Positions 16,172 to 25,150 of a stretch of DNA of 64,000 nucleotides are shown here, in pieces (position 1 is the first letter of the stretch; every line of letters begins with the position of its first letter). Where the stretch lies: positions 62,001 to 126,000 of the forward strand of contig JACJYE010000014.1 in assembly GCA_020636255.1 (NCBI GenBank), in the 5' to 3' direction. Under the pieces are notes generated by a model. It was given only the letters and a program-made list of their open reading frames with translations, searched no databases and was not told where the DNA came from. The position numbers were made by a program, and so were the translations under genes. This DNA is from Lewinellaceae bacterium (GTDB lineage Bacteria; Bacteroidota; Bacteroidia; Chitinophagales; Saprospiraceae).

Positions 16172-18313
16172 ATGTACAGCACCGAAGAACAACGCGCCCT
16201 GTTTGAGCTTTCCAAGGCTTACCTAGAGCCGGAAAGCCCTCTGAAGCGGCAGTCGCCCGATCAGCAACTGGCGGCCCTGCGCCGCATCCTGGTATATCAC
16301 GAATACCGCTATTATATCCTGAACGACCCCGTGGTCAGCGATTACGAATACGACCAGTTGTACAAGCAGCTGGAAGCCCTGGAGATGGCGCACCCCGAAA
16401 TGGTAACGCCCGACTCGCCAACCCAGCGCGTGTCTGCCGACCTCGTGAGTGACTTTCCTTCGGTGGAGCACCTGACCCCCATGCTTTCACTGGCCAATTC
16501 CTATAATGCTGAGGACCTCGCCGAGTTCGACGCTCAGATCAAACGCTATCTCAACCTGCCGGCTGAGATGGACATCGAGTATTCGGTAGAGCCCAAATTC
16601 GACGGTGGAAGTATAGCGGCCGTATACGAGAACGGCCAGCTGGTGCGCGCCGCTACACGCGGCAACGGCATGATGGGCGAGGAAATGACCCATAATGCCC
16701 GGGCTATCCGGTCTATCCCCCTGAAAGCGGATTTCGCCCGGTTTGGCATCCACAAGGTAGAGCTCCGCGGCGAAGTCCTCATCCGCAAAGACATTTTTGA
16801 AAAGATCAACAAGAAGCGTGCGGAGGAAGGCCTCACGCTCTTTGCCAACGCCCGCAATACCGCCACCGGCGGGCTGCGCATGAAGGACCCCCAGGAGGTG
16901 GCCAAGCGGGGGCTGGAAGCTTTCATCTACACCCTTGGGTATGCCATCGACAAGGATGGCAACGATATCCTGTCCAGGTTTTCCACCCATAGCGAAAGCC
17001 TGGACATGCTTGCACAGCTGGGCTTCAAAGTACCGATACTGGGGCAGGAGCGCGACATCTTTAAAAACATCGGCGAGGCCGTTGGTTTCTGCCTGGCCTG
17101 GCAGGACAAACGCGAGGCCTACCCCTACGAGATCGACGGTATGGTGGTGAAGGCCAACAGCCGGGAATTGCAGGAGCGCAGCGGCTCCACCAGCCACCAC
17201 CCACGATGGGCCATCGCCTTCAAGTTCAAGGCCAAGCAGGCGACCAGCAAGCTGCTGCAGGTGGAATACCAGGTGGGCAAGATCGGCTCCATCACGCCGG
17301 TGGCCAAGATCGAACCGGTACAACTGGCAGGCGTTACCATATCCTCTGTGTCCCTGCACAACGAAGACTTCATCCGGAGCAAAGGCCTGCACATCGGCGA
17401 TACGGTGCTGGTGGAAAGGGCCGGCGACGTGATCCCCTACATCGTCAAGGCCATGGACGAGCTGCGCGATGGCACTGAAACCCCTATCGAGTTCCCCAAA
17501 TACTGCCCTATCAACGACACGGACGAGCCCGTGGAACTGGTTCGGGTGGAAGGCGAAGCTGCCTGGCGCTGCCCCAGCTGCGTTTGCGGAGCGCAAAACC
17601 TGCAGCGCATCATATTCCACGCCTCCAAAGACGCCATGGACATCGAGGGCCTGGGCCGGGCGATCGTAGAACGGTTCTACGAACTGGGCTGGCTGCGCAC
17701 CATCGCCGATGTGTACCGGCTCGACTACGATAAGGTAGCCCAACTGGAAGGCTTCGGCGAAAAGTCGGCCGCCAACCTCAAAGCTTCTGTCGACAAAGCG
17801 AAGCAAAACCCCATCCACCGCCTGTTACACAGCCTCAGCATCCACCACCTGGGCAAGAAGGCATCCAGGCTGCTGGCCGCCGAAGTACAACACGTCCTGG
17901 AACTGAAAGACTGGACGATGGAGCATTTTACCCACATCAAGGACATTGGGCCGGTAGTGGCCGAAAACGTCATCAGCTTTTTTCAGAACGAGCACAACAT
18001 CCAGTTGCTCCGGGATATGGAAGCCCTGGGCGTCAACCTGCACCAAACCGAAGACGACCTGCCCAAAGCCGCCTCCGCCGACGCGCCGCTGTCCGGCAGG
18101 ACGATCCTCTTCACCGGCAGCCTGCAAACCATGAGCCGCAAAGAGGCTCAGGCCAAGGCCGAAGCCGCCGGCGCCAAAAATATCAGCGCCGTGAGCAGCA
18201 ACCTCGATATCCTGGTAGTGGGTGAAAATGCAGGCTCCAAACTCAAAAAGGCCCGAGAGCTGGGTACGGTGGAAGTGATGACGGAGGAGGAATTCCTGAA
18301 CCTTATAGGCTAA
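16172..18313 (+). CDS. ligA: NAD-dependent DNA ligase LigA
   Basis: 713 residues with all LigA domains: Ia NAD-binding domain (HEYRYYILNDPVVSDYEYD), adenylation domain with the AMP-accepting lysine K142 in EPKFDGG, OB fold, zinc finger, helix-hairpin-helix region and C-terminal BRCT (SGRTILFTGSLQTMSRKEAQ). The enzyme seals nicks during replication and repair. The zinc finger is unusual: cysteines are at 445, 467, 470 and 472, while the usual second cysteine position (448, in CPIN) is Asn. The start is not crowded, since it follows a repeat region. The stop overlaps the convergent small membrane gene by 4 bases. Confidence 0.97.
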   Translation: MYSTEEQRALFELSKAYLEPESPLKRQSPDQQLAALRRILVYHEYRYYILNDPVVSDYEYDQLYKQLEALEMAHPEMVTPDSPTQRVSADLVSDFPSVEHLTPMLSLANSYNAEDLAEFDAQIKRYLNLPAEMDIEYSVEPKFDGGSIAAVYENGQLVRAATRGNGMMGEEMTHNARAIRSIPLKADFARFGIHKVELRGEVLIRKDIFEKINKKRAEEGLTLFANARNTATGGLRMKDPQEVAKRGLEAFIYTLGYAIDKDGNDILSRFSTHSESLDMLAQLGFKVPILGQERDIFKNIGEAVGFCLAWQDKREAYPYEIDGMVVKANSRELQERSGSTSHHPRWAIAFKFKAKQATSKLLQVEYQVGKIGSITPVAKIEPVQLAGVTISSVSLHNEDFIRSKGLHIGDTVLVERAGDVIPYIVKAMDELRDGTETPIEFPKYCPINDTDEPVELVRVEGEAAWRCPSCVCGAQNLQRIIFHASKDAMDIEGLGRAIVERFYELGWLRTIADVYRLDYDKVAQLEGFGEKSAANLKASVDKAKQNPIHRLLHSLSIHHLGKKASRLLAAEVQHVLELKDWTMEHFTHIKDIGPVVAENVISFFQNEHNIQLLRDMEALGVNLHQTEDDLPKAASADAPLSGRTILFTGSLQTMSRKEAQAKAEAAGAKNISAVSSNLDILVVGENAGSKLKKARELGTVEVMTEEEFLNLIG

Positions 18314-18594
18314 TTCCAGCGCGGCTTCGTAATGATGATCATCAGCATGAACAAGAGGTAAAGCAAACCCGGCACAGCCAGGACAGCCAACAGTAGCTTG
18401 GCCAGCAGCAGCTTTTCCAGCCCTTTCAGCCACAGGCTGCCCAACATAATGGCCGCCAAAGCGCCCAGCAGCAGCAACCAGATGCCCATGTTGAACGAGG
18501 ATACTGAGCCGTCGGCCAGCCCGATGAAAAAGAAGTAGAGCACCACCATAGTAATGCAGGCATCGAAACTCCAGAGGGCCCAGAAGAACGCCAT
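18310..18594 (-). CDS. Small integral membrane protein, unknown function
   Basis: 94 residues from ATG 18594; an in-frame TTG at 18663 would add 23 polar residues. Three hydrophobic segments are visible: AFFWALWSFDACITMVVLYF, NMGIWLLLLGALAAIMLGSL and LLLAKLLLAVLAVPGLLYLL. The tail ends KPRWN. No family recognised. Its 3' end overlaps the last 4 bases of ligA on the other strand. A 26-base motif shared with 5930-5955 lies upstream. Confidence 0.55.
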   Translation of the reverse strand: MAFFWALWSFDACITMVVLYFFFIGLADGSVSSFNMGIWLLLLGALAAIMLGSLWLKGLEKLLLAKLLLAVLAVPGLLYLLFMLMIIITKPRWN

Positions 18595-18657
18595 AGCGAT
18601 GGGTTTGAGGTTATTTTCCCGAAAATTAGTGGAAATAGAGTTACGTAGGTAAGTCAC

Positions 18658-18683
18658 AATCAAAAAATAAGTTCGACGATTTT
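18658..18683. promoter_or_regulatory. Dispersed AT-rich motif, second exact copy
   Basis: Identical over 26 bases to 5930-5955, and also preceded by TTACGTA (18641-18647). The 3' flank differs, so the inverted repeat seen at the first copy is not complete here. It sits upstream of the minus-strand small membrane gene. Confidence 0.5.
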
Positions 18684-18760
18684 GCGATGTGGCAATGTCC
18701 CCTTCCGCTTCTTTTTCCTAAAACCCCTACAATTCCCTACTTTGCGCAAAAAAATCACCC

Positions 18761-20677
18761 ATGCCACGCCTACTGACTATCCTTTCTGTTATCGCTTTTT
18801 CGGCCAATGTTCTTATCCTGACTGCCCAGCCGGCCCTGTACGTCGCCCGCGATTTCCAGCAGGCCGTCCAAAAGAATACCCGCACGATGAATGGCCGCCC
18901 CGGCGCCGATTACTGGCAAAACCGGGCCCTATACGAGCTGGATGTCACGGTGAACCCCAGAGATAAAAAAGTGGAGGGCAAGGCCCGTATCACCTACACC
19001 AACAACAGCGCCGATGCGCTGCAGCGCCTCAACCTGAAGCTCGTCCAGAACGTGCACCTTGCCCGCGCCGTCAGGGCCTACCAGATCGGCGAGGATTTTC
19101 TCACCGACGGTATTCATCTGCGCAATGTACGAATAGATGGCAAAGCTGTGGCCTGGGACAACCAGGCGGTGCAGGCTTCCGACGACCCGACCAACGCCTG
19201 GCTCAACCTTCCCAAAGCACTGGAGCCCGGCAGCTCCGCCGACATCGAGCTGGAATGGTCCTATACGCTGCAAACATCAAGTGGTGAGCACCGGGAGGGC
19301 ATGGTAGACTCCACCTCCCTGTACTGTGCCTACTGGTATCCGCGCATCGCCGTTTACGACGATATCAGGGGTTGGGATCTTATTCCCCATAACGTGCAGA
19401 CCGAGTTTTACAACGATTTCAGCGATTACGACGTCACCGTCCGCGTGCCGGAGGGTTTTATCGTGTGGGCCACCGGCGAACTGGCCAATGCCAGGGAGCT
19501 GCTGAACGAACCCTACCTCGGGCGCCTGCAGCAGTCATATCAATCAGATGAGGTGATCCATGTCGTCGCGGCAGATGACTTGAAAAAGGGCGGTATAACC
19601 TTACGGAAACCTCAGCCCGCCTGGCACTTCCGCGCAAGTGATGTCACGGATTTCGCCTTCGGCCTCAGCGATCATTACCTCTGGGATGCTACCAGTGTTG
19701 TAGCAGACCCGTCTACCGGCCGTCGGGCCAGCGTACAAACCGCCTACCAGAAGCAGTCGGCCGATTTTCCTGAAGTGGCAGACATTGCCCGCAACTGCAT
19801 CGCGTACTTTTCCACGCAGATGCCGGCCATCCCCTACCCCTACCCTAAGCTTACCGTGTTCAACGGTTTCGGCCAGATGGAATACCCCATGATGGTCAAC
19901 GACGTGGATATGTCGAGCCTGGATGACAGCAAGGCGCTCACCGCTCATGAGATCGCCCACACCTACTTCCCTTTCCTCACCGGCATCAATGAAACGGCCT
20001 TTGCCTGGATGGATGAAGGCTGGGCCACCTTCCTGGAGTACTTTGCCTGTACGGAACTATATACCCTCAAACACCCGGAACAGGCCATATACCCCGGCTA
20101 TTATCTGAACCGCTACCTGGCCCAGAATGGGCCGGAGGCGGAGACGCCCATTTTCACGCCTTCTTTCCAACTACTCAACCCCGCATACGGCCTGAATTCC
20201 TACGGCAAACCCGCCAGCGCCTACCTCTCTCTGATGTACCTCCTGGGCCGCGAGCAATTCCTGGAATGCCTGCAGGCCTATGTGGAGCGCTGGCGCGGCA
20301 AGCACCCGCAGCCCTACGATTTCTTTTTTACCTTTCAGGAGGTTTCGGGACAGGATCTCGGCTGGTTCTGGCAACGCTGGTTCATGGAATTCAATACGAT
20401 GAGCCTGGCGCTTGCGGACTATCATTATGACAACGGCATCAGCTATGTACGGGTGCGCAACAAAGGCGGCAAACCGCTGCCCATTGTACTGAAGGCCACA
20501 ATGGAAGACGGCAGCAACCAGACATTTACCTTCAGCCCTGCCTGGTGGGAAGACAGGGAAGAAGTGGAAGTAGGCTTCGCAACCTCAGGGCCGGCAGCCC
20601 GGGTGGAGCTGGTGTGGAAGGAATTCGTAGATGTAGATAGATCGGATGATATTTTTATTAAACCCCGCGGGTTTTAA
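18761..20677 (+). CDS. Secreted M1-family metallopeptidase
   Basis: 638 residues with a signal peptide (cleavage near LTAQPA, residue 24). The zinc site is complete: H396-E397-x-x-H400 and E419 in MDEGWATFLE, the HExxH-x18-E pattern of gluzincins of the M1 aminopeptidase family. The upstream GxMEN-like exopeptidase motif reads FGQMEYPMMV, with the Glu conserved. It probably trims N-terminal residues from peptides in the periplasm. A CTACTTTGC sequence 20 bases before the start resembles a -7 element. The last ten codons form the left arm of a long palindrome shared with the convergent mscL gene. Confidence 0.88.
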   Translation: MPRLLTILSVIAFSANVLILTAQPALYVARDFQQAVQKNTRTMNGRPGADYWQNRALYELDVTVNPRDKKVEGKARITYTNNSADALQRLNLKLVQNVHLARAVRAYQIGEDFLTDGIHLRNVRIDGKAVAWDNQAVQASDDPTNAWLNLPKALEPGSSADIELEWSYTLQTSSGEHREGMVDSTSLYCAYWYPRIAVYDDIRGWDLIPHNVQTEFYNDFSDYDVTVRVPEGFIVWATGELANARELLNEPYLGRLQQSYQSDEVIHVVAADDLKKGGITLRKPQPAWHFRASDVTDFAFGLSDHYLWDATSVVADPSTGRRASVQTAYQKQSADFPEVADIARNCIAYFSTQMPAIPYPYPKLTVFNGFGQMEYPMMVNDVDMSSLDDSKALTAHEIAHTYFPFLTGINETAFAWMDEGWATFLEYFACTELYTLKHPEQAIYPGYYLNRYLAQNGPEAETPIFTPSFQLLNPAYGLNSYGKPASAYLSLMYLLGREQFLECLQAYVERWRGKHPQPYDFFFTFQEVSGQDLGWFWQRWFMEFNTMSLALADYHYDNGISYVRVRNKGGKPLPIVLKATMEDGSNQTFTFSPAWWEDREEVEVGFATSGPAARVELVWKEFVDVDRSDDIFIKPRGF

Positions 20678-20708
20678 AAAACCTGCGGGGTTTAATAAAA
20701 ATATCATC
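20645..20708. terminator. Long inverted repeat spanning both convergent stop codons
   Basis: Arms 20645-20673 and 20680-20708 are 29 bases each with 28 complementary positions and a 6-base loop. The left arm is the 3' end of the M1 peptidase gene (stop at 20675-20677 in the loop), and the right arm ends in the mscL stop codon (20708-20710). The T-rich and A-rich outer parts let it act as a terminator in both directions. Confidence 0.85.
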
Positions 20709-21130
20709 TACTTCTTCAGCAGGTCGCGGATCTCCGCCAGCAGCTCTTCGGCAGTGGGGCCCGGGGGCGGAGCGGGAGCGGCCGGTTCTTCAGCTTTCTT
20801 CATGCGGTCCTGCATCCTGTTGTAAGTTCGCACTAGCATGAAGATGACAAAGGCAATAATGATGAAGTCGATCACTTTCTGCAAAAATGCACCATAGCGG
20901 ATCTGCACTGCTTCAACGGCGACGGCGCCTGTTTCATCGAGTTGGGCATCTTTCAGGGTAAGGGCCAGGTTGGAGAAGTCGACCCCACCAAGGGCCAGCC
21001 CGATCGGCGGCATGATCACATCGTTGGTAAAAGAAGCGACCACAGCGCCAAAAGCGCCGGCGATGATCACGGCAACGGCCAGTTCAAGCACATTGCCACG
21101 CATGATAAAGTCCTTGAATTCTTTCAACAT
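20708..21130 (-). CDS. mscL: Large-conductance mechanosensitive channel MscL
   Basis: 140 residues. The start MLKEFKDFIMRGNVLELAVA and first membrane helix (VIIAGAFGAVVASFTNDVIM) followed by PPIGLALGGVDF are diagnostic for MscL. The second helix is FLQKVIDFIIIAFVIFMLVR, and the cytoplasmic helix is Pro/Ala-rich (PAAPAPPPGPTAEELLAEIR). It opens under membrane tension to release solutes during osmotic downshock. The stop codon lies at the edge of the palindrome shared with the M1 peptidase. Confidence 0.96.
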   Translation of the reverse strand: MLKEFKDFIMRGNVLELAVAVIIAGAFGAVVASFTNDVIMPPIGLALGGVDFSNLALTLKDAQLDETGAVAVEAVQIRYGAFLQKVIDFIIIAFVIFMLVRTYNRMQDRMKKAEEPAAPAPPPGPTAEELLAEIRDLLKK

Positions 21131-21171
21131 AGTCTGTAATAATTTTGGTTATCGTTTTAAAACCTGATCAC

Positions 21172-21397
21172 ATGAGCCGTTTGGTGTTGCCCTGCCTTGC
21201 CCTTTAGCCTATCTGCCGCTCAACTACCCCCCGGCTTTGCTGAAGAGAAAATAGCAGAAGAGCTCGACCCTAAGTTCGAATTTAACAATTATTTCTACAT
21301 TTACTATACTGTGCAGGGCGGCAACCACAATCGCATCAGCCGGTTTACTGCTAACGGCAATGTAACCTCACCCGACAGTGAATGGCCAGAACCTTAA
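21172..21397 (+). pseudogene. Remnant of a PQQ-dependent sugar dehydrogenase
   Basis: A 66-codon stretch keeps two separate parts of a glucose/sorbosone dehydrogenase-like beta-propeller: the mature start (QLPPGFAEEKIAEEL) and an internal strand (NNYFYIYYTVQGGNHNRISR). The normal protein has roughly 60-80 residues between these parts, and most of the propeller after them is missing. A possible original start, ATG 21172, reads into TAG after 11 codons, and the propeller part is in another frame. It is therefore probably a decayed gene with an internal deletion. Confidence 0.65.
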
Positions 21398-21408
21398 TCC
21401 GTTGATCC

Positions 21409-22260
21409 ATGACATCAACACCCAGGCAGAATCAATGCCCTAGTTGCGGCCAGCTGTTATACGGCAGGTATTGCAGCCATTGCGGTGAAAAATTGCTGGA
21501 GCCCCATGAGCGCAGCCTTCGCCATCTGGTGGGAGAATTTGTCGGCACCTTGTTCAATATCGACAACAAGTTTTTCAAGGCCATCCGCCAGATGTTGCGG
21601 CGGCCCGGCCAGCTGTCCCTGGATTATACCCAGGGCAGGCGGCGCCTATACTTGCGCCCCAGCTCCCTGTTCCTCATCCTGGTGGCCATTTATTTTCTCT
21701 TCGCCCCTTTCGAGGTCTTTGTAGCGCCGTTAAAAACACATATGCAGGCTACCGCTTACCAGGCCTATGCTTCAGCAGCAGTACAGGAGAAGCTTTTAAA
21801 GGATAATATCAGCCTGGAAGCACTCACGCAGAAATTCAACCAGCAGTCGGGCAAAATAGCCAAATGGCTGATCCTGCTCTTTCTGCCGGCGGCGGGGCTG
21901 TTCCTGTCTGTCCTCTTTTACCGGAGAGATCGTTACCTGGCCGACCACTTCGTCCTGGGGATCGAGCTGAACAGCTACAACCTGCTTATGCATTTTTTGC
22001 TGTTCCCGCTTATCATAGCGGTGATCGTCATAGCGGCACGGCTCGTGCTGCCCTTCGAATTCAGGATCACCGATGCCATCCTCGTACCGGCCACCGGCTT
22101 ATCGTTCGGCATTTTTTCCACCCTGGCATTCCGAAGGTTTTACGGGCAGGCCTGGTGGTTGTGCCTGTTCAAAGCTGCCATGTTCCTGATGTTGATCGCT
22201 CAGTTCGCTTTCGTCTTTTACAGGTTTATCCTGTTCTGGCTGACCATGCGGTTGATCTGA
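21409..22260 (+). CDS. DUF3667-type membrane protein with N-terminal zinc ribbon
   Basis: 283 residues. A zinc ribbon opens the protein (CPSCGQLLYGRYCSHCGEK, four cysteines), followed by the conserved LVGEFVGTLFNIDNKFFKAI and LRRPGQLSLDYTQGRRRLYL, which match the DUF3667 family of Bacteroidota. Five or so membrane segments follow. Function unknown; a role in regulating or handling the envelope is only a guess. It starts 11 bases after the pseudogene remnant and ends at a strong bidirectional hairpin. Confidence 0.8.
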   Translation: MTSTPRQNQCPSCGQLLYGRYCSHCGEKLLEPHERSLRHLVGEFVGTLFNIDNKFFKAIRQMLRRPGQLSLDYTQGRRRLYLRPSSLFLILVAIYFLFAPFEVFVAPLKTHMQATAYQAYASAAVQEKLLKDNISLEALTQKFNQQSGKIAKWLILLFLPAAGLFLSVLFYRRDRYLADHFVLGIELNSYNLLMHFLLFPLIIAVIVIAARLVLPFEFRITDAILVPATGLSFGIFSTLAFRRFYGQAWWLCLFKAAMFLMLIAQFAFVFYRFILFWLTMRLI

Positions 22261-22280
22261 GACCGTACTTCATATTAACG

Positions 22281-22318
22281 AGAACGGCCACCCGGGCAAA
22301 GCCCGCAGTGGCCGTTCT
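22281..22318. terminator. Bidirectional hairpin between convergent genes
   Basis: An 11-bp perfect stem, AGAACGGCCAC (22281-22291) and GTGGCCGTTCT (22308-22318), encloses a second stem CGGGC/GCCCG. It separates the DUF3667 gene (+) and aconitase (-). It has only a short T-rich tail on the plus side. Confidence 0.75.
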
Positions 22319-22348
22319 GGTTTATCCCATCAGGTGCTGCTGTACTAT

Positions 22349-24625
22349 TTACGCCGCCAGTTCCTGGCGGATCTTGTTCAGTGCCGAACCGGCGCGCACC
22401 CAGTCGATCTGCTGTTGGTTGTAGGTATGCTGCACTTCGAATTCGTCCTTCGAGCCATCAGCATGGTTCAGGACGATCTTGAGGTTTTTGCCAGGCGCCA
22501 TGGTGTCGAAGCCCAGCAAGTCGATCGTATCGTCCTGGCGGATCTTTTCGTAGTCGTCAGGGTTGACGAAAGTGAGGGCCAGCATGCCCTGCTTTTTCAG
22601 GTTCGTTTCGTGAATACGGGCAAAGGACTTCACGATGACAGCCTTGACGCCCAGGAAGCGGGGCTGCATCGCAGCGTGCTCGCGGGAAGAACCTTCGCCG
22701 TAGTTCTCTTCACCAAACACCACTGTGCTGATGCCGGCATCGCGGTATGTGCGGCCCGAGTCGGGCACAGCCATGAATGTTGCACCGTTGTCACCTGCAT
22801 AGTTAGCCACCTTGTTCATCTCGCCGTTGAAGTAGTTGATGGCGCTGATGAAGGTGTTGTTGGAAATGTTCTGCAGGTGCCCGCGGTAGGTCAGCCAGGG
22901 GCCGGCCATCGAGATGTGGTCGGTCGTACACTTGCCCTTGGCCTTCAGCAGCAGGCGCATGCCTTTGAGCTGATCCTGCGTGATAGGCTTAAAGGGCTCC
23001 AGCAATTGCAGGCGGTCGGAATCCGGGGCTACCTTCACTTCAACCTTGCTGCCGTCTTTAGCGGGGGCAATATAACCGGCATCTTCTACAGCAAAGCCTT
23101 TTGCCGGCAGTTCCACGCCGACAGGCGGGTCGAGTTTCACCTGTTCGCCTTTCTCATTGGTCAGCGTATCGGTCAGCGGGTTGAAGGCCAGGTCGCCGGC
23201 AATGGCCATAGCGGTGACGATCTCCGGAGAAGCTACGAAAGAACGCGTCTGCGGGTTGCCGTCATTGCGCTTGGAGAAGTTGCGGTTAAAAGACGTAATG
23301 ATGGAGTTTGCCCGGGTAGGGTCGTCGGTATGGCGTGCCCATTGGCCGATACAAGGGCCGCAGGCATTGGCCAGCACGACGCCGCCCATCTCTTCGAAAG
23401 CTTTCAGCTGCCCGTCGCGGTTCACCGTATAGCGGATCTGCTCGGAGCCGGGGGTGATGGTAAACTCTGACTTGACCTTCAGGTTTTTCGCCACGGCCTG
23501 GCGCGCCAGCGAAGCGGCGCGGTCGAGGTCTTCATAAGAAGAGTTGGTACAGGAACCGATCAGGCCGACTTCCAGCTTCTGCGGGTAGCCGTTATCTTTT
23601 ACAGCCTGGGCGAACCTGGAGATCGGCCAGGCCAGGTCGGGCGTATACGGGCCGTTGATATGCGGCTCCAGGGTGCTCAGGTCGATCTCGATGACCTGGT
23701 CGAAGTATTGCCCGGGGTTGGCGTAACACTCGGCGTCACCGGTGAGGTGCTCGCTGACAGCATCGGCCAGGCCGGCTATTTCGGCGCGCTCCGTAGCCCG
23801 CAGGTAGCGGCTCATCGATTCGTCATAACCGAAGGTAGAGGTCGTAGCGCCGATCTCAGCACCCATATTACAGATAGTGCCTTTGCCGGTACAGGACAGC
23901 GATTCCGCGCCCTCGCCGAAGTATTCGACGATAGCGCCAGTACCGCCCTTCACGGTAAGGATGCCCGCCACTTTCAGGATAACGTCCTTGGAAGAAGTCC
24001 AGCCACTCATCTTACCTGTGAGCTTGACGCCGATGAGTTTCGGCATCTTCAGTTCCCAGGGCATACCGGCCATAACGTCAACCGCATCGGCGCCGCCGAC
24101 ACCGATGGCGACCATGCCCAGGCCGCCGGCATTGGGCGTGTGAGAGTCGGTACCGATCATCATGCCGCCGGGGAAAGCATAGTTTTCCAGCACGATCTGG
24201 TGGATGATGCCGGCCCCCGGCTTCCAGAAGCCGATGCCGTATTTATTGGAAATGGAAGCGAGAAAATCATAGACCTCCTTGTTCACATCATTGGCCGTGG
24301 CCAGGTCCTTGTCGGCGCCCACTTCGGCCTGAATGAGGTGGTCGCAGTGTACCGTAGAAGGGACCGCCACCTTGTCGCGCCCGGCGGTCATGAACTGCAG
24401 CAGGGCCATCTGAGCGGTCGCATCCTGCATAGCCACCCGATCGGGGGCAAAAAAGACGTAGTCTTTACCGCGCTTGTAGTTCTGGAGTGGAGATTCGGGA
24501 TGAAGGTGGGCGTAGAGGATCTTTTCAGTGAGGGTGAGCGGGCGGCCAAGTGCTTTTCTGGCTTCGGCCACGCTACCGGGCAAGGCATTGTAGAAAGCCT
24601 TGATCATATCGAGATCGAATGGCAT
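22349..24625 (-). CDS. acn: Aconitate hydratase (aconitase, mitochondrial-type)
   Basis: 758 residues. The 4Fe-4S cysteines are in GSCTNSSYED and ANACGPCIGQW. The swivelling C-terminal domain carries the conserved NYGEGSSREHAA. Length and the start (MPFDLDMIKAFYNALPG) match the mitochondrial-type aconitases common in Bacteroidota rather than AcnB. It interconverts citrate and isocitrate in the TCA cycle. A consensus promoter lies about 100 bases upstream (24727-24759), and a hairpin follows the stop. Confidence 0.96.
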   Translation of the reverse strand: MPFDLDMIKAFYNALPGSVAEARKALGRPLTLTEKILYAHLHPESPLQNYKRGKDYVFFAPDRVAMQDATAQMALLQFMTAGRDKVAVPSTVHCDHLIQAEVGADKDLATANDVNKEVYDFLASISNKYGIGFWKPGAGIIHQIVLENYAFPGGMMIGTDSHTPNAGGLGMVAIGVGGADAVDVMAGMPWELKMPKLIGVKLTGKMSGWTSSKDVILKVAGILTVKGGTGAIVEYFGEGAESLSCTGKGTICNMGAEIGATTSTFGYDESMSRYLRATERAEIAGLADAVSEHLTGDAECYANPGQYFDQVIEIDLSTLEPHINGPYTPDLAWPISRFAQAVKDNGYPQKLEVGLIGSCTNSSYEDLDRAASLARQAVAKNLKVKSEFTITPGSEQIRYTVNRDGQLKAFEEMGGVVLANACGPCIGQWARHTDDPTRANSIITSFNRNFSKRNDGNPQTRSFVASPEIVTAMAIAGDLAFNPLTDTLTNEKGEQVKLDPPVGVELPAKGFAVEDAGYIAPAKDGSKVEVKVAPDSDRLQLLEPFKPITQDQLKGMRLLLKAKGKCTTDHISMAGPWLTYRGHLQNISNNTFISAINYFNGEMNKVANYAGDNGATFMAVPDSGRTYRDAGISTVVFGEENYGEGSSREHAAMQPRFLGVKAVIVKSFARIHETNLKKQGMLALTFVNPDDYEKIRQDDTIDLLGFDTMAPGKNLKIVLNHADGSKDEFEVQHTYNQQQIDWVRAGSALNKIRQELAA

Positions 24626-24726
24626 AGCTTAAATTTTTTTGATATTAAATGTAGAAGATCAGGTGTCTTTGAAAGCCGCGGCGCCTTTGACCGCGATCCG
24701 GATAATTCCGGTTTTGAAAAGGTCAA

Positions 24727-24759
24727 CAAAGGTACAATTTTTAGCCTATTTTTGTCAAA
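24727..24759 (-). promoter_or_regulatory. Consensus Bacteroidota promoter for aconitase
   Basis: On the minus strand, TTTG (24756-24759) is followed after 21 bases by TACCTTTG (24727-24734), an exact TAnnTTTG. The aconitase start is about 100 bases downstream. This is the best two-part promoter in the window. Confidence 0.75.
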
Positions 24760-24895
24760 CCTCCCCTAATATAGATAGCCTGGGCAGCGCTTTTGTTTAA
24801 TGGGGAAGGAGCTGATTTCACTTTTCCCTCCGATTCTTTCAACAGCGGTATAACGGAGGGTGAAAAACACAAAAAAGTTCATAAAGCCAGAGCCT

Positions 24896-25144
24896 ATGTT
24901 CCCGTACAAAGTAGAATACATTTACGCCTCGCCGGAAAAGAAGAAATGGTACCAAAGCAAAAACCCGGTTGACGCCTGGACCCTGGCCAAGGAACTCGAG
25001 GCGTTGCTGGTAGAGCTCCATGATGACGGCTATGAACTGGCCAACATCACGCCGGTCCTGACGCACGAATTGATCCACGGTAGTTACCCGGGCACCCGGA
25101 CGGACGGGCTTATGGTTACTTTTCGGAAAATAGAAAAAAGCTAA
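24896..25144 (+). CDS. Small conserved hypothetical protein (DUF4177-like layout)
   Basis: 82 residues from ATG 24896; an in-frame GTG at 24860 would add 12 residues but is immediately preceded by GGAGG, too close for a ribosome-binding site. The pattern FPYKVEYIYA, then LLVELHDDGYELANITPVL, and finally DGLMVTFRKIE resembles DUF4177-type small alpha/beta proteins, but I am not certain of membership. It ends 6 bases before proB and probably shares its transcript. Function unknown. Confidence 0.6.
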   Translation: MFPYKVEYIYASPEKKKWYQSKNPVDAWTLAKELEALLVELHDDGYELANITPVLTHELIHGSYPGTRTDGLMVTFRKIEKS

Positions 25145-25150
25145 GGAGTT

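Noticed and set aside
16487..17818. 443-codon minus-strand ORF opposite ligA
   Set aside because: Antisense shadow of a conserved gene, with no recognisable features.
22334..24769. Two long plus-strand ORFs (378 and 369 codons) opposite aconitase
   Set aside because: They are antisense shadows of a GC-rich conserved gene; their peptides show no domain or signal and the aconitase frame is fully conserved.
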